A stretch of 64,000 bases of DNA, from positions 118,821-182,820 of the forward strand of contig DATMBG010000043.1 of NCBI GenBank assembly GCA_035559535.1, given 5' to 3'. Of the stretch, positions 47,332 to 55,600 are shown in pieces. The notes below the pieces were generated by a model. That model searched no databases. It was not told the origin of the DNA and worked only from the letters and a program-made list of their open reading frames with translations. A program made the position numbers and the translations under genes. Position 1 is the stretch's first letter. Each line of letters starts with the position of its first letter. The DNA is from Candidatus Limnocylindrales bacterium. GTDB taxonomy: Bacteria; Moduliflexota; Moduliflexia; Moduliflexales; JAUQPW01.

Positions 47332-48858
47332 ATGGAAAAGCAAAGATTTTACAAAAGAAGTAAAGTATCTTACGTTTTGTTTTTTATCATTTGCGTTGGA
47401 TCTTTCACCTGCTCCCTTTTGCCTGTTGCCTTGGAAGTCTTTCTTTTACCCTCTATTTCGCAGGCTCAGGAAAGGTCTCCAACTTCTCGGGTCCAAAAGC
47501 CAAAGTATGTTCCCGGTGAGGTTATTATCAAATTGAAGTCGGAGGCCGTGGTTTCAAAGCAAAAGATGATGGAACGGCCAACCGAAACGGGGAACAGAAT
47601 GTTAGATTTCCTCAATAGCAAGTATCAGGTACGTGCCGTTGAACCTGTATTTAAGCAGAGAGCCCAGGAGTCCAGAACCCTGATAGCAGATGAACTTTCC
47701 AATGTTTTAAAACTGAAAATTGATGAGAGCAAGGATGTAGAAGCGGCTGCCCGGGAATATGCGGGATTGGAAGAGGTAGAATATGCCGAGCCGAACTATT
47801 TTTATTTTATTTCGGCTATTCCAGATGATGCCTTCTTTTCCCTCCAATATGGTCTCCAAACAACTGATAAGAATGGAATTGATGCCGTGGAAGCCTGGGA
47901 TCTGGAAAGGGGAAGTTCTAACGTAATTATCGGAATTGTGGATTCCGGTGTGGATTATAATCACGAAGACCTGGCAGGTAAAGTCCTCAAAGGTTCTGAT
48001 TTTGTAAATAACGATGAAGATCCCATGGATGATAACGGACATGGAACCCATGTCAGTGGGATTGCAGCGGCTATTTCCAATAATCATAAGGGAATTGCAG
48101 GGGTTTGCTGGAATTGCAAGATTTTAGCAGTCAAGTCGGTAGATATGGATGGTTCAGGTGCCAATACCTGGATTGCCAACGGTATTACTTATGCCGTCGA
48201 TCACGGAGCCCGGGTCATTAATCTAAGCTTAGGAGGATCCAATCCGTCGAGGACTATGGAGCTATCCATTCAAGATGCCTATCGTCGTGGTGCCGTGATT
48301 GTAGCTGCAAGTGGGAATGATAATTCAAATACGGTGGAATATCCGGCGGCATTTCCTGAGGTTATTGCCGTTGGAGCTACCAATCAACAAGGCATAAAGG
48401 CCGGTTTTTCCAATTACGGAGCTTATCTCAGCGTAGTCGCTCCCGGTCAGGCCATTTATAGCTCTCTTCCCAACAATAGATATCAGGCCTGGAGCGGGAC
48501 TTCCATGGCAACCCCCCACGTTGCAGGCCTGGTAGGTTTGATTCTTTCCAAAAATCCCTCTTTATCTAATACTCAGGTACGGTCTATCTTAACTTCCACG
48601 GCAGACGATCTGGGAGATCCGGGAAGAGACGATTTTTTTGGCTTCGGTCGAATCAATGCCTTTAGAGCCCTCACAGAAGCTACCAAACCAGGTTCGGGGG
48701 GTTCTCCGACTCCTACACCGCCTTCCTCTTCCCTTCCGCCACCTCCCGGTAAAACGACCCCTGGGATCTGTGGGCCCTTTCTTCATACCCTGGGGGCTAT
48801 ATTTTTTTTGATCGCCGGCTGGAAATTTTGGAATCGAGACCGTCGGTGTAAGAGGTAA
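47332..48858 (+). CDS. Secreted subtilisin-family (S8) serine protease with C-terminal membrane tail
   Basis: The 508-residue preproprotease has a signal peptide (cleaved near SQAQ, residue 46), a fervidolysin-like propeptide (YVPGEVIIKLKSE) and the catalytic triad Asp204 (IVDSGVDYNHED), His237 (NGHGTHVSG) and Ser391 (SGTSMATPHVAG). A Ser/Thr/Pro linker follows. The C-terminus has ICGPF, a hydrophobic stretch (LGAIFFLIAG) and a basic tail (RDRRCKR), shaped like a protein-sorting signal. The GTG at 47329 adds only one residue. Its 3' end overlaps lgt on the opposite strand by 76 bases. Confidence 0.9.
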   Translation: MEKQRFYKRSKVSYVLFFIICVGSFTCSLLPVALEVFLLPSISQAQERSPTSRVQKPKYVPGEVIIKLKSEAVVSKQKMMERPTETGNRMLDFLNSKYQVRAVEPVFKQRAQESRTLIADELSNVLKLKIDESKDVEAAAREYAGLEEVEYAEPNYFYFISAIPDDAFFSLQYGLQTTDKNGIDAVEAWDLERGSSNVIIGIVDSGVDYNHEDLAGKVLKGSDFVNNDEDPMDDNGHGTHVSGIAAAISNNHKGIAGVCWNCKILAVKSVDMDGSGANTWIANGITYAVDHGARVINLSLGGSNPSRTMELSIQDAYRRGAVIVAASGNDNSNTVEYPAAFPEVIAVGATNQQGIKAGFSNYGAYLSVVAPGQAIYSSLPNNRYQAWSGTSMATPHVAGLVGLILSKNPSLSNTQVRSILTSTADDLGDPGRDDFFGFGRINAFRALTEATKPGSGGSPTPTPPSSSLPPPPGKTTPGICGPFLHTLGAIFFLIAGWKFWNRDRRCKR

Positions 48859-49568
48859 AACAAGGCTATCATCATAATTCCCAGAGAGATCAATTGGGGG
48901 ATTGTAAAACCTAGGGGAAGTTTTTCCTCTGAAGGTCTATAGAAATCTACACCGAAACGGATGAGGGAAGATAAAAAGAGGTAAGTGAGAAGCAGGGAAC
49001 CGGAAGGGATGGACAATTGCCGATAATTGCTTGCCATGTAGGATAGTAATGGAAGGAGGAGAAGGTTAAGACCTGCCTCATAAAGTTGAATAGGATGTCG
49101 AACAGCGCCGTTTATTGTAATCCCCCAGGGAACCGTTGTGATAATTCCGGAATCGCACCCATTCATCAGGCATCCTATGCGCATAATGGGTAAAGCTAAA
49201 GCCAGACCCGGGGCCAGGGTATCCCCTACCTTCCAGATATCCAAACCACGCCTTCGAGCCAGGTATAAAACTGTCACTCCAGAAGCTATCAGTCCGCCCT
49301 GAAAGGATAGTCCTCCCCCCTCCAGGGTTAAAATCTGGGTGGGATAAAGGCGGTAGTAGGACCAATTTAAAAGGACAAAAAGCAAGCGAGCCCCTAAAAC
49401 GGCAATCAAAAATCCCCAGAAGGTTGCATCCACAACCACATCTCGAGGAATCGATAATCTCCTCGCATACCGGAGTGCCAACCAGAGTCCGGCCAGACAA
49501 GCAACGACCAGCAATACCGTTTGGGTATATAAAGCAAAGCCTCCTATGTTGAATAAAACAGGATACAT
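48783..49568 (-). CDS. lgt: Prolipoprotein diacylglyceryl transferase
   Basis: The 261-residue polytopic inner-membrane enzyme attaches diacylglycerol to the lipobox cysteine of prolipoproteins. It has about seven membrane segments, GGGLSFQGGLI, the signature MRIGCLMNGCDSG and the conserved Arg in FGVDFYRPSEE near the C-terminus. It would serve the lipoproteins encoded nearby (PilP and the two after pilQ). The last 76 bases lie opposite the end of the protease gene. Confidence 0.93.
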   Translation of the reverse strand: MYPVLFNIGGFALYTQTVLLVVACLAGLWLALRYARRLSIPRDVVVDATFWGFLIAVLGARLLFVLLNWSYYRLYPTQILTLEGGGLSFQGGLIASGVTVLYLARRRGLDIWKVGDTLAPGLALALPIMRIGCLMNGCDSGIITTVPWGITINGAVRHPIQLYEAGLNLLLLPLLSYMASNYRQLSIPSGSLLLTYLFLSSLIRFGVDFYRPSEEKLPLGFTIPQLISLGIMMIALFYLLHRRSRFQNFQPAIKKNIAPRV

Positions 49569-49595
49569 GAAGAGAATCCTGAACTATACTTTTTT

Positions 49596-49763
49596 GGACA
49601 GGGGGACGCGGAGACGCGGGGGATAATGGGGTATGGTAAGATGGTAAGACAGAGAATTCTGTCTCCATATCTCCCACTCTCCGTGTCTCCCACTCCCCAC
49701 ATCTCCGTGTCCCCGCGTCCCCGCGTTCCCCCCCCCCCGTGTCTTCCACCCCCCGTGTCACTG
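49596..49763. repeat. G/C-asymmetric degenerate inverted array with an 11-C run
   Basis: GGGGGACGCGGAGACGCGGG on the left is matched by CCCCGCGTCCCCGCG on the right, around an AGACAGAGAATTCTGTCT centre near 49650-49667. Many GTGTCTCCCACT-like units lie between. A run of 11 C at 49728-49738 is prone to slippage. It is located between two minus-strand genes, lgt and the Pro/Tyr-rich gene, and is not coding. Confidence 0.75.
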
Positions 49764-49781
49764 TCTACTGCCCACGATCCA

Positions 49782-51185
49782 TTACCTATTGTTTTTGATT
49801 CGGTGCCGTATAAATACCCGGAAGGGAACTAAAACACCGGCCAGTACTATCAGATTGGCTCCGGTAGAATAAGTGGTATTACTGCTTAAAAATGGACCGA
49901 AGCAGGTAGAGCCTTGATAAGGTCGGGTTTCAGGTCTTTCTAACTCCTGGGCTAAAGCGTTGGCCTCTCCTATTAAAGGAGCACCTTCTGTGATATGATA
50001 AATATAGCTTTGAATGGCAAACTCCGAGAAACCCTTTTCATTTCCTACGCGAATAACCCGCTCCAGACGCCTGTCATGATTCACAACGTTGGTATAAACT
50101 GTATTTTGTGTTGGATTGGGACCGGCACTACGGGTACGGTAAACCCGAATAAATTGGGTAAAATTGGTTGTGTTAGGGTCGACAAAAAAGGAAATATCTT
50201 CACCCATAACAACCTGGGGGGCCTGACGGTCCAAAGATTCTAAAATATCTCCGGCACTCAGGGTTACTTCACGCGGTACAACCGTTGGATTAGAGGTAGA
50301 AAAGGTGACAATCAGTGCACCTCCGCCGCCGCCTGGGAGTGGGGTAGCACTTGGTGGAATGAGCTCAGGAAAAGAAGCTTCCCAAATAGGTTGGGCACCT
50401 GCACTCAAGGTAGATACCCTCTGAAAGAGATAGAACAGAGCATCCTGGACATCGGTGTAAAGGGAATTTAACTTTTGTCCGGTTCGAATTAACTGCTCCG
50501 CATCGTACTCATGATCTATTACCTTACGGTAGATAAGGGAAGGAATTCTCGAATCTCGCGGAGTAACCACAAGATCTCGGGTCGTAACTCCGCCCTGAAC
50601 TTGAGGGGAAGATGAATAGGTACCGGAATAGGGTGGATAGGTTCCCCCCGGATAGGATCCCGGGGGAGAAGACGGATAAGTTCCGGGGGGATAAGGTTGA
50701 TAACCCGGATAAGGCTGATAAATTCCTCCTGGATAGGACCCCGGAGGAGGAGGTAAAGAAGAAGTACCCCCTAAAGCGGCAGTGTCGATCACATAGACTG
50801 TTACATCGATCTTGGACCTTCGGTTATGGGGGGGTAACTTAAACCGCACATCTTCTCCGATGAGTAAATCAAAAGTTTTTACAAGATCATCCAGGATGAC
50901 CCCTTCAATGGCAAGATTGAGGGCATTAATATTATCTAATCTAACCCGATCTCCGGTTTCTAAAACAAAAGATTGCTCCCTGGGTTCCGGATTAAATACA
51001 AAAAGCTGGGCATGGTCATTCCCCCGGATCCATTCCAGATGCCAGTCTATGACAGCATGAGCCCGGGATGGGAGTAAAGTTATTCCTATCAGGAGACCTG
51101 TTAAACCGAAGTAAAAACAATGGCGGAATCTACCAGGAATTTTAATTGAGAATAGCTTAAAAATTTTTATATGGCAGGCCCTCAT
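49782..51185 (-). CDS. Exported Pro/Gly/Tyr-rich protein with C-terminal membrane anchor
   Basis: I do not recognise this 467-residue protein. It has a signal peptide (GLTGLLIGITLLPSRAHA, cleavage near residue 44) and a beta-rich N-domain. A repetitive segment follows near 150-200 (GSYPGGIYQPYPG and related units), then a second domain, and a C-terminal membrane helix with a basic end (NLIVLAGVLVPFRVFIRHR). CFGPFL before the helix echoes ICGPFL in the protease at 47332. AAAGGAG lies seven bases before the ATG. It is probably exposed at the cell surface. Confidence 0.7.
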   Translation of the reverse strand: MRACHIKIFKLFSIKIPGRFRHCFYFGLTGLLIGITLLPSRAHAVIDWHLEWIRGNDHAQLFVFNPEPREQSFVLETGDRVRLDNINALNLAIEGVILDDLVKTFDLLIGEDVRFKLPPHNRRSKIDVTVYVIDTAALGGTSSLPPPPGSYPGGIYQPYPGYQPYPPGTYPSSPPGSYPGGTYPPYSGTYSSSPQVQGGVTTRDLVVTPRDSRIPSLIYRKVIDHEYDAEQLIRTGQKLNSLYTDVQDALFYLFQRVSTLSAGAQPIWEASFPELIPPSATPLPGGGGGALIVTFSTSNPTVVPREVTLSAGDILESLDRQAPQVVMGEDISFFVDPNTTNFTQFIRVYRTRSAGPNPTQNTVYTNVVNHDRRLERVIRVGNEKGFSEFAIQSYIYHITEGAPLIGEANALAQELERPETRPYQGSTCFGPFLSSNTTYSTGANLIVLAGVLVPFRVFIRHRIKNNR

Positions 51186-51309
51186 GCGCTTTCTCCTTTA
51201 TTTTAAATAGGTTGCAAAGTATAAGCAAAACTATAGATATTATGATAAGTTGAGGCGATAACTTAACAATGAAAGACCTTAAAGTCAAGCAAAAATTACT
51301 GTAAATTGT

Positions 51310-51337
51310 TTGACAATCTCCTTATTTTGCGTAAAAA
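51310..51337 (+). promoter_or_regulatory. Promoter of the SurA-N-like gene
   Basis: TTGACA at 51310-51315, a 16-base spacer and TAAAAA at 51332-51337 lie just before the gene. Transcription would start near 51344, downstream of the longest possible start (51306), which supports translation from 51372. Confidence 0.5.
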
Positions 51338-51371
51338 TTTTATATATTATCCTGTTTCTCACGGAAACTAT

Positions 51372-51926
51372 ATGACCTTCTTACTGCTTACCTTGGGAAT
51401 TCTCCAGAGTGTTCTTTTGCAAATTCCCTTTTCTCAGAGGGTTTTGGTCGATAAAATTGTAGCTATCGTTCAAAATACTGACATTATCACCTGGAGTGAA
51501 TTGAGAGAAGCGGCAAATTCTAAATCTTTAGGATTTTTACTCGATCTTCAGGGAACTCCCGATGAAAAGAAGGTTCTTGAATATTTGATAGAAAATAGGT
51601 TGATATTACATGAAATTGGTTATCTTTCCCATCGGAATGTGGAACCTATCGAGCTAGAGGTTGCTTTGAGATGGATAATAAAAGCCTATATTCAGCCGGG
51701 TCATTCTCTTCTTACCCGGGAGGAATTCCAAAAAGCCTTAGAAGAAAAAGGCATTTCCACCCAGGAACTGAAGCAATTACTGGAACCTCAACTCCGTGGA
51801 ATAGAGTATATCCGAAGAAAAAATCGCTTTACAGCGGATATTCAAGATCCCGAAAAGGTTTTAGAACTCTTTGAAAACTGGATCGAGGAACTTAAAAAGC
51901 AAGGAGAGATCCAGTATCCTGAGTAA
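51372..51926 (+). CDS. SurA N-terminal-domain-like exported protein
   Basis: The 184-residue protein has a hydrophobic N-terminus (MTFLLLTLGILQSVLLQI) and then VDKIVAIVQNTDIITWSEL, which matches the start of the chaperone domain of SurA/PpiD-type foldases. The rest is helical (EYLIENRLILHEIGYLSHR). No peptidyl-prolyl isomerase domain is present, so it would be a chaperone-only form. The stop is followed without gap by the ATG of the next gene, so the two are translated together. Confidence 0.65.
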   Translation: MTFLLLTLGILQSVLLQIPFSQRVLVDKIVAIVQNTDIITWSELREAANSKSLGFLLDLQGTPDEKKVLEYLIENRLILHEIGYLSHRNVEPIELEVALRWIIKAYIQPGHSLLTREEFQKALEEKGISTQELKQLLEPQLRGIEYIRRKNRFTADIQDPEKVLELFENWIEELKKQGEIQYPE

Positions 51927-53075
51927 ATGATACCTGAATCTTTAAAGAAAGGGTTTAACCTGACTCTACAAAATTGGCCTTTGATTTTAATTCAGATCCT
52001 TCTCAATGGCGCTCTAACCTTAGCCATTGGGATCCCGGCTCAACTGGGTAAGGCTTATTTCCTTAATGAATGGGAGAAAGTTTTTAACCAGGCAAGTATA
52101 AATTTGCTGAAGGCTCTACAAGAACTTCTGGTATTCTTAAAAGAACGTTTAGATGTCTTTCTTGCCCTGGGGTTTTATCTTTTCTCCATGCTTTTAATCT
52201 GGAGTATTTTGTTATTTTTCATTCAAGGTGGAATTCGAGGAATTCTTAAAGATGCCCTGTTTGCGGGGATGGGAATGAATCCCCGGGATCGGTTAAGTCC
52301 CTTTTCTACAAAAAGTGAGTCGCCTACTTATCCGGAGGGCTTTATTCAGGAGAACCGCCAGGAAGTTTTTCCATTTTTAAAAGAGCTTGAACGTTCGGAG
52401 TCGTCTCTATCGGGCTATTCCTCAGACGGCCTGGAAAAAATTCGGTTATCTGGCCAGCCAGCCTTTAAAATGAGGCGCTTTATAAGATATGGAGTTTATT
52501 TCCTCCTCCGGATGCTGGCCTTACAAGCCTGGTTAGGTCTCATCTTAATTCTCTCATTGGGAATTCTGCTGGCTTCATCCTCTCTGGCCTTTTATCTTTT
52601 GAATCAATCCACAGAATTTGAACAAGGGGTTGGGATGATGATTCTAGGATCTGCCTCATTTTTGTTCTTTTTACTGTTCATAGGGATCATACTGGCTCAG
52701 CCTTACGCCAGCATTATTATTGTTCTAAAAGACCTCCGGAGTTTTAGAGGTCTCAGGCAGGGTATCCGGTTTGTAATGGATCATCTGGAAGGGGTTTTAG
52801 GATTATTTTTCATATTTTTAGGGCTTCTGGGAGTACTCACGTTGATGCTGGAACTGGGAGACGTGACGGTAACCTATGTGGTGGGATCCATTCTTTCAGA
52901 GAAAAACCCGTTATTTAAGGTGATCTTTTTAATCCTGACGTACCTGATCTGGAACTTTTTCCAATCGTTCATACAGCTCTTTGCTTTAGGTTCCCAGATG
53001 AGTTATTATGCCCTGAGTCAACGGGCTTATACGAATCCCTCTCATCTTGTTTCTTCGGATCAAACAGAGCTTTAG
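51927..53075 (+). CDS. Polytopic membrane protein of unknown function
   Basis: The 382-residue protein has about six membrane segments, near residues 15-38, 78-105, 190-222, 230-262, 288-312 and 328-350. A polar loop of about 75 residues follows the second segment. The layout, with a Phe/Leu-rich YASIIIVLKDLR motif after segment four, resembles uncharacterised integral membrane proteins with a DUF4013-like arrangement, but I cannot name a family. It is coupled directly to the SurA-N-like gene. Confidence 0.6.
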   Translation: MIPESLKKGFNLTLQNWPLILIQILLNGALTLAIGIPAQLGKAYFLNEWEKVFNQASINLLKALQELLVFLKERLDVFLALGFYLFSMLLIWSILLFFIQGGIRGILKDALFAGMGMNPRDRLSPFSTKSESPTYPEGFIQENRQEVFPFLKELERSESSLSGYSSDGLEKIRLSGQPAFKMRRFIRYGVYFLLRMLALQAWLGLILILSLGILLASSSLAFYLLNQSTEFEQGVGMMILGSASFLFFLLFIGIILAQPYASIIIVLKDLRSFRGLRQGIRFVMDHLEGVLGLFFIFLGLLGVLTLMLELGDVTVTYVVGSILSEKNPLFKVIFLILTYLIWNFFQSFIQLFALGSQMSYYALSQRAYTNPSHLVSSDQTEL

Positions 53076-53080
53076 TATCG

Positions 53081-53223
53081 GTATCCATTTGGTAGGTGGA
53101 AGAAGAAACATCCCCTGGCTCCCCTCCAGGGGGGATTCAGCAGCAGCCACCCCACGTCAGTCCCCCCTGGAGGGGAGCCAGGGGGTGTTCAGACAGAAAA
53201 AGTGACACCTACTAAATGGTTAC
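53081..53223. repeat. MITE-like element with nested inverted repeats
   Basis: Outer arms 53081-53098 and 53206-53223 (18 bp, GTAxCCATTTxGTAGGTG) are complementary with two mismatches. Inside them a perfect 24-bp inverted repeat spans 53112-53135 and 53161-53184, with a 25-base spacer. The inner arms are themselves palindromic (CCCCTGG...CCAGGGG). The 143-base unit has no coding capacity, which fits a miniature mobile element or a strong bidirectional terminator. Confidence 0.7.
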
Positions 53224-53246
53224 AGTTACCAATCTTTAAAACCACC

Positions 53247-53275
53247 TTGACAGTCAAATTACTTTAGTGTATACA
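53247..53275 (+). promoter_or_regulatory. Sigma70-type promoter of the TonB-like gene
   Basis: TTGACA at 53247-53252, a 17-base spacer and TATACA at 53270-53275 give a near-consensus promoter. Transcription would begin near 53282, about 45 bases before the TTG start at 53326. Confidence 0.72.
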
Positions 53276-53325
53276 GAGTTAAGGAAGGTTTTTCATTATT
53301 AATTGAATCGACAGGAGTTGATAGT

Positions 53326-55596
53326 TTGAAGTCTTTTCTTCAAAATCACTTATTCGGTGTGGCTTTACTCATCTCTCTGGCTCTACATGTCGCCTTTATC
53401 CTGGCTATTCCCAGTGTTCAGGTAGTTCCTTCCACTTCGGAGGAATATACAGAAGTCCGGTTGATAGAGTCGGAAGAGGTCCGGGAGCCTGCTTCTTCTC
53501 AGCAAGATCTGTTAATAGGTGTTCAGGGTGTGACTGGTCCCATAACCCGGGAGGTACCCACCGATCTGGATGTAAAAGAGCCGGAGGGGCCCGTACCTGT
53601 TAGAAAACCAGATCTTTTGGCTAAAACTGAAGAAGCTCAGCCCCCAGATATCCAGCGAAGGGCTTCCGAAGATACTCCGAGAGAAAAACAACTTTCTCCT
53701 TCTCTGCCATTGAAGTCTTTACCCGAACAACCCTCTCTATCTGAAAGGTTTACACAAAAGTCCCAAAAAGATTCTGTAGCTGGTCTGGAAGAATCCACAG
53801 ATAAAGAAATACCTCCCTTGAAGGATTCTGTTTCTACAGTACCGGAACAAAACCTAAAGCCTGATCTCAAACGGCCGGGTTTAGTCCTTCCTACTCAAGA
53901 TCCTGTTCCGGCTGTTTCGGCACCAGAATTGATCACGAATCTTGCGGAGAAGGTACCCACACCCCAAAAGGAAGAGGGTGCTAAAGCACAAATATCGGAC
54001 AATCCCGTATCGAACTCTGAGTTGGCCCAATCAAAATCCGAAAGTAAAGTGACCCGGGATGAAGTCTTACAGAGTCAGGCATCGGACAAAGAAATTCCTC
54101 AACTCAAAGACATGGCCTCGATCCAATTAGAAAAAACGGCCTTGAAGCAAGAAACCCTGAGATCTCCGAAACCAGAGTCGAGTTTGGAGGATATTTTGCC
54201 TCCGGTCCGTTTACCTTCAGAAACCGTTTCCCGGCCGACCAGGAACGAGCCTGTTCTGAAACGGGAAAGCTTGGAGCAAATTCAAATTGCGCAAAGTGCT
54301 ACCCAACTGGAAAATAAGTCGGATATTCAGGTCAACAAGGAAGATCCTTCCTCAAAATCTGTAGAAGAGACCAAAGAAACCCCTACTTCTAAAGACAGAA
54401 CTCCTGTTAAATCAGAAGATTCTCTAACCCAGAAACTTTTGAAATCTCCGGAGGTTAAATCAAAACCGGAAGAGTTACTATCTCCTGCTACCCGGTCGGT
54501 TAAGGTACCTCCTCCGGTAACAGGAAAAGAGCCGGTTCTAGAGCAGGAAGACTCAAAGCAAGCCCAGATCAAACAGAACTCTCTGGAACCAGAAAAGAAA
54601 GTAGACATTCAAATCAACAGAGATAGCCTCGATTTAAAGCCTGGGGAAGGGAGTAAGGAAACCCCAACGGTTAAAGATAAAAATTTAGTGGTGGCAGAAA
54701 CTGTCCCTGCTATTTCTGCGGAGATAAATTTGAAAGGAGGGCCGCAGACTTTACTTAAAGAACCCGCACCGGTTACGCAACCTCCCTCTAAGATTCCTGA
54801 TTTGATTAAAGATCCCCGGGCTCCGGCCCAGATTCCGGAAGGTCCCCAAAAGCAAAAGATGGTTGAGACCCTTGAAGGATCTCAAGGGATCAGGCCAGAA
54901 TCCGGATGGGAACGTAAATCTCCCCTATCAGAACCCGGCGAGAATTCCAAAGAAGTTCCCGATACCCAAGATTCCACGAATTCGATTCCATCGGTTCCTA
55001 TCGCCAAGAAAATAACCCCTGCTCCTCCAGCAATTTCAGATAAGTTACCCCTCGGGGAAACTACCGTATCCCGTGCAGAGTCTAAGATTACATCCTTTCC
55101 CAATCAGGGCTTACCTTCTGATTCCGGCCTCTCTAAGCGAGCTTTAGAGGTGCAGGTCTTTAATTCCGGCGAGTTTAATAAAAGTTCCTTTGGAATTCCA
55201 GTACCTAAAGAAGAAGCTAAGCGGCTGGATTCTTTGGAAAAAAAGGAGCCGGATTCCCTTCCTCAACTTACGGAAGATTTACAGCATCGGGAAGTTCCTT
55301 TACCTAAAGGGTTTCCTATTAAATCCCAGATTCAGGGTCCGGCCGGGTCTCGGGAGATTATTTACCAGCCTCCTCCACCTAAAGTAAATATCGATGTGGA
55401 AGGAGAAGTGGTGTTACAGTTCTGGATTCAACCGGATGGAAGTGTCGGTAGGGTCATTCCACGTCAGAAAGTAGATACCCGGTTAGAACAGGCGGCAATC
55501 AGTTATATTCAAAAATGGAGATTTGCCCCCTTGCCGGAAAATGTCGCCCAGGAAGAGCAATGGGGCACTATTTCTATTAAATATAAGCTCCGGTAG
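53326..55596 (+). CDS. TonB-like energy transducer with very long disordered linker
   Basis: The 756-residue protein has one N-terminal membrane anchor (GVALLISLALHVAFILAI) and a C-terminal TonB domain (GEVVLQFWIQPDGSVGRV ... YIQKWRFAPLP). The roughly 620 residues between are Pro/Glu/Lys/Ser-rich. TonB normally has about 240 residues and uses the proton-motive force via ExbB/ExbD to open outer-membrane receptors; neither partner is in the window. The linker holds degenerate duplications, for example EPVLKRESLEQIQIAQ with EPVLEQEDSKQAQIKQ. The start is TTG with AGGAG seven bases upstream. Confidence 0.85.
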   Translation: MKSFLQNHLFGVALLISLALHVAFILAIPSVQVVPSTSEEYTEVRLIESEEVREPASSQQDLLIGVQGVTGPITREVPTDLDVKEPEGPVPVRKPDLLAKTEEAQPPDIQRRASEDTPREKQLSPSLPLKSLPEQPSLSERFTQKSQKDSVAGLEESTDKEIPPLKDSVSTVPEQNLKPDLKRPGLVLPTQDPVPAVSAPELITNLAEKVPTPQKEEGAKAQISDNPVSNSELAQSKSESKVTRDEVLQSQASDKEIPQLKDMASIQLEKTALKQETLRSPKPESSLEDILPPVRLPSETVSRPTRNEPVLKRESLEQIQIAQSATQLENKSDIQVNKEDPSSKSVEETKETPTSKDRTPVKSEDSLTQKLLKSPEVKSKPEELLSPATRSVKVPPPVTGKEPVLEQEDSKQAQIKQNSLEPEKKVDIQINRDSLDLKPGEGSKETPTVKDKNLVVAETVPAISAEINLKGGPQTLLKEPAPVTQPPSKIPDLIKDPRAPAQIPEGPQKQKMVETLEGSQGIRPESGWERKSPLSEPGENSKEVPDTQDSTNSIPSVPIAKKITPAPPAISDKLPLGETTVSRAESKITSFPNQGLPSDSGLSKRALEVQVFNSGEFNKSSFGIPVPKEEAKRLDSLEKKEPDSLPQLTEDLQHREVPLPKGFPIKSQIQGPAGSREIIYQPPPPKVNIDVEGEVVLQFWIQPDGSVGRVIPRQKVDTRLEQAAISYIQKWRFAPLPENVAQEEQWGTISIKYKLR

Positions 55597-55600
55597 GAGC

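Noticed and set aside
49078..49761. A 227-codon minus-strand open frame overlapping lgt
   Set aside because: It is an alternative frame of lgt extended through the G/C-asymmetric repeat array; the lgt frame carries the family motifs.
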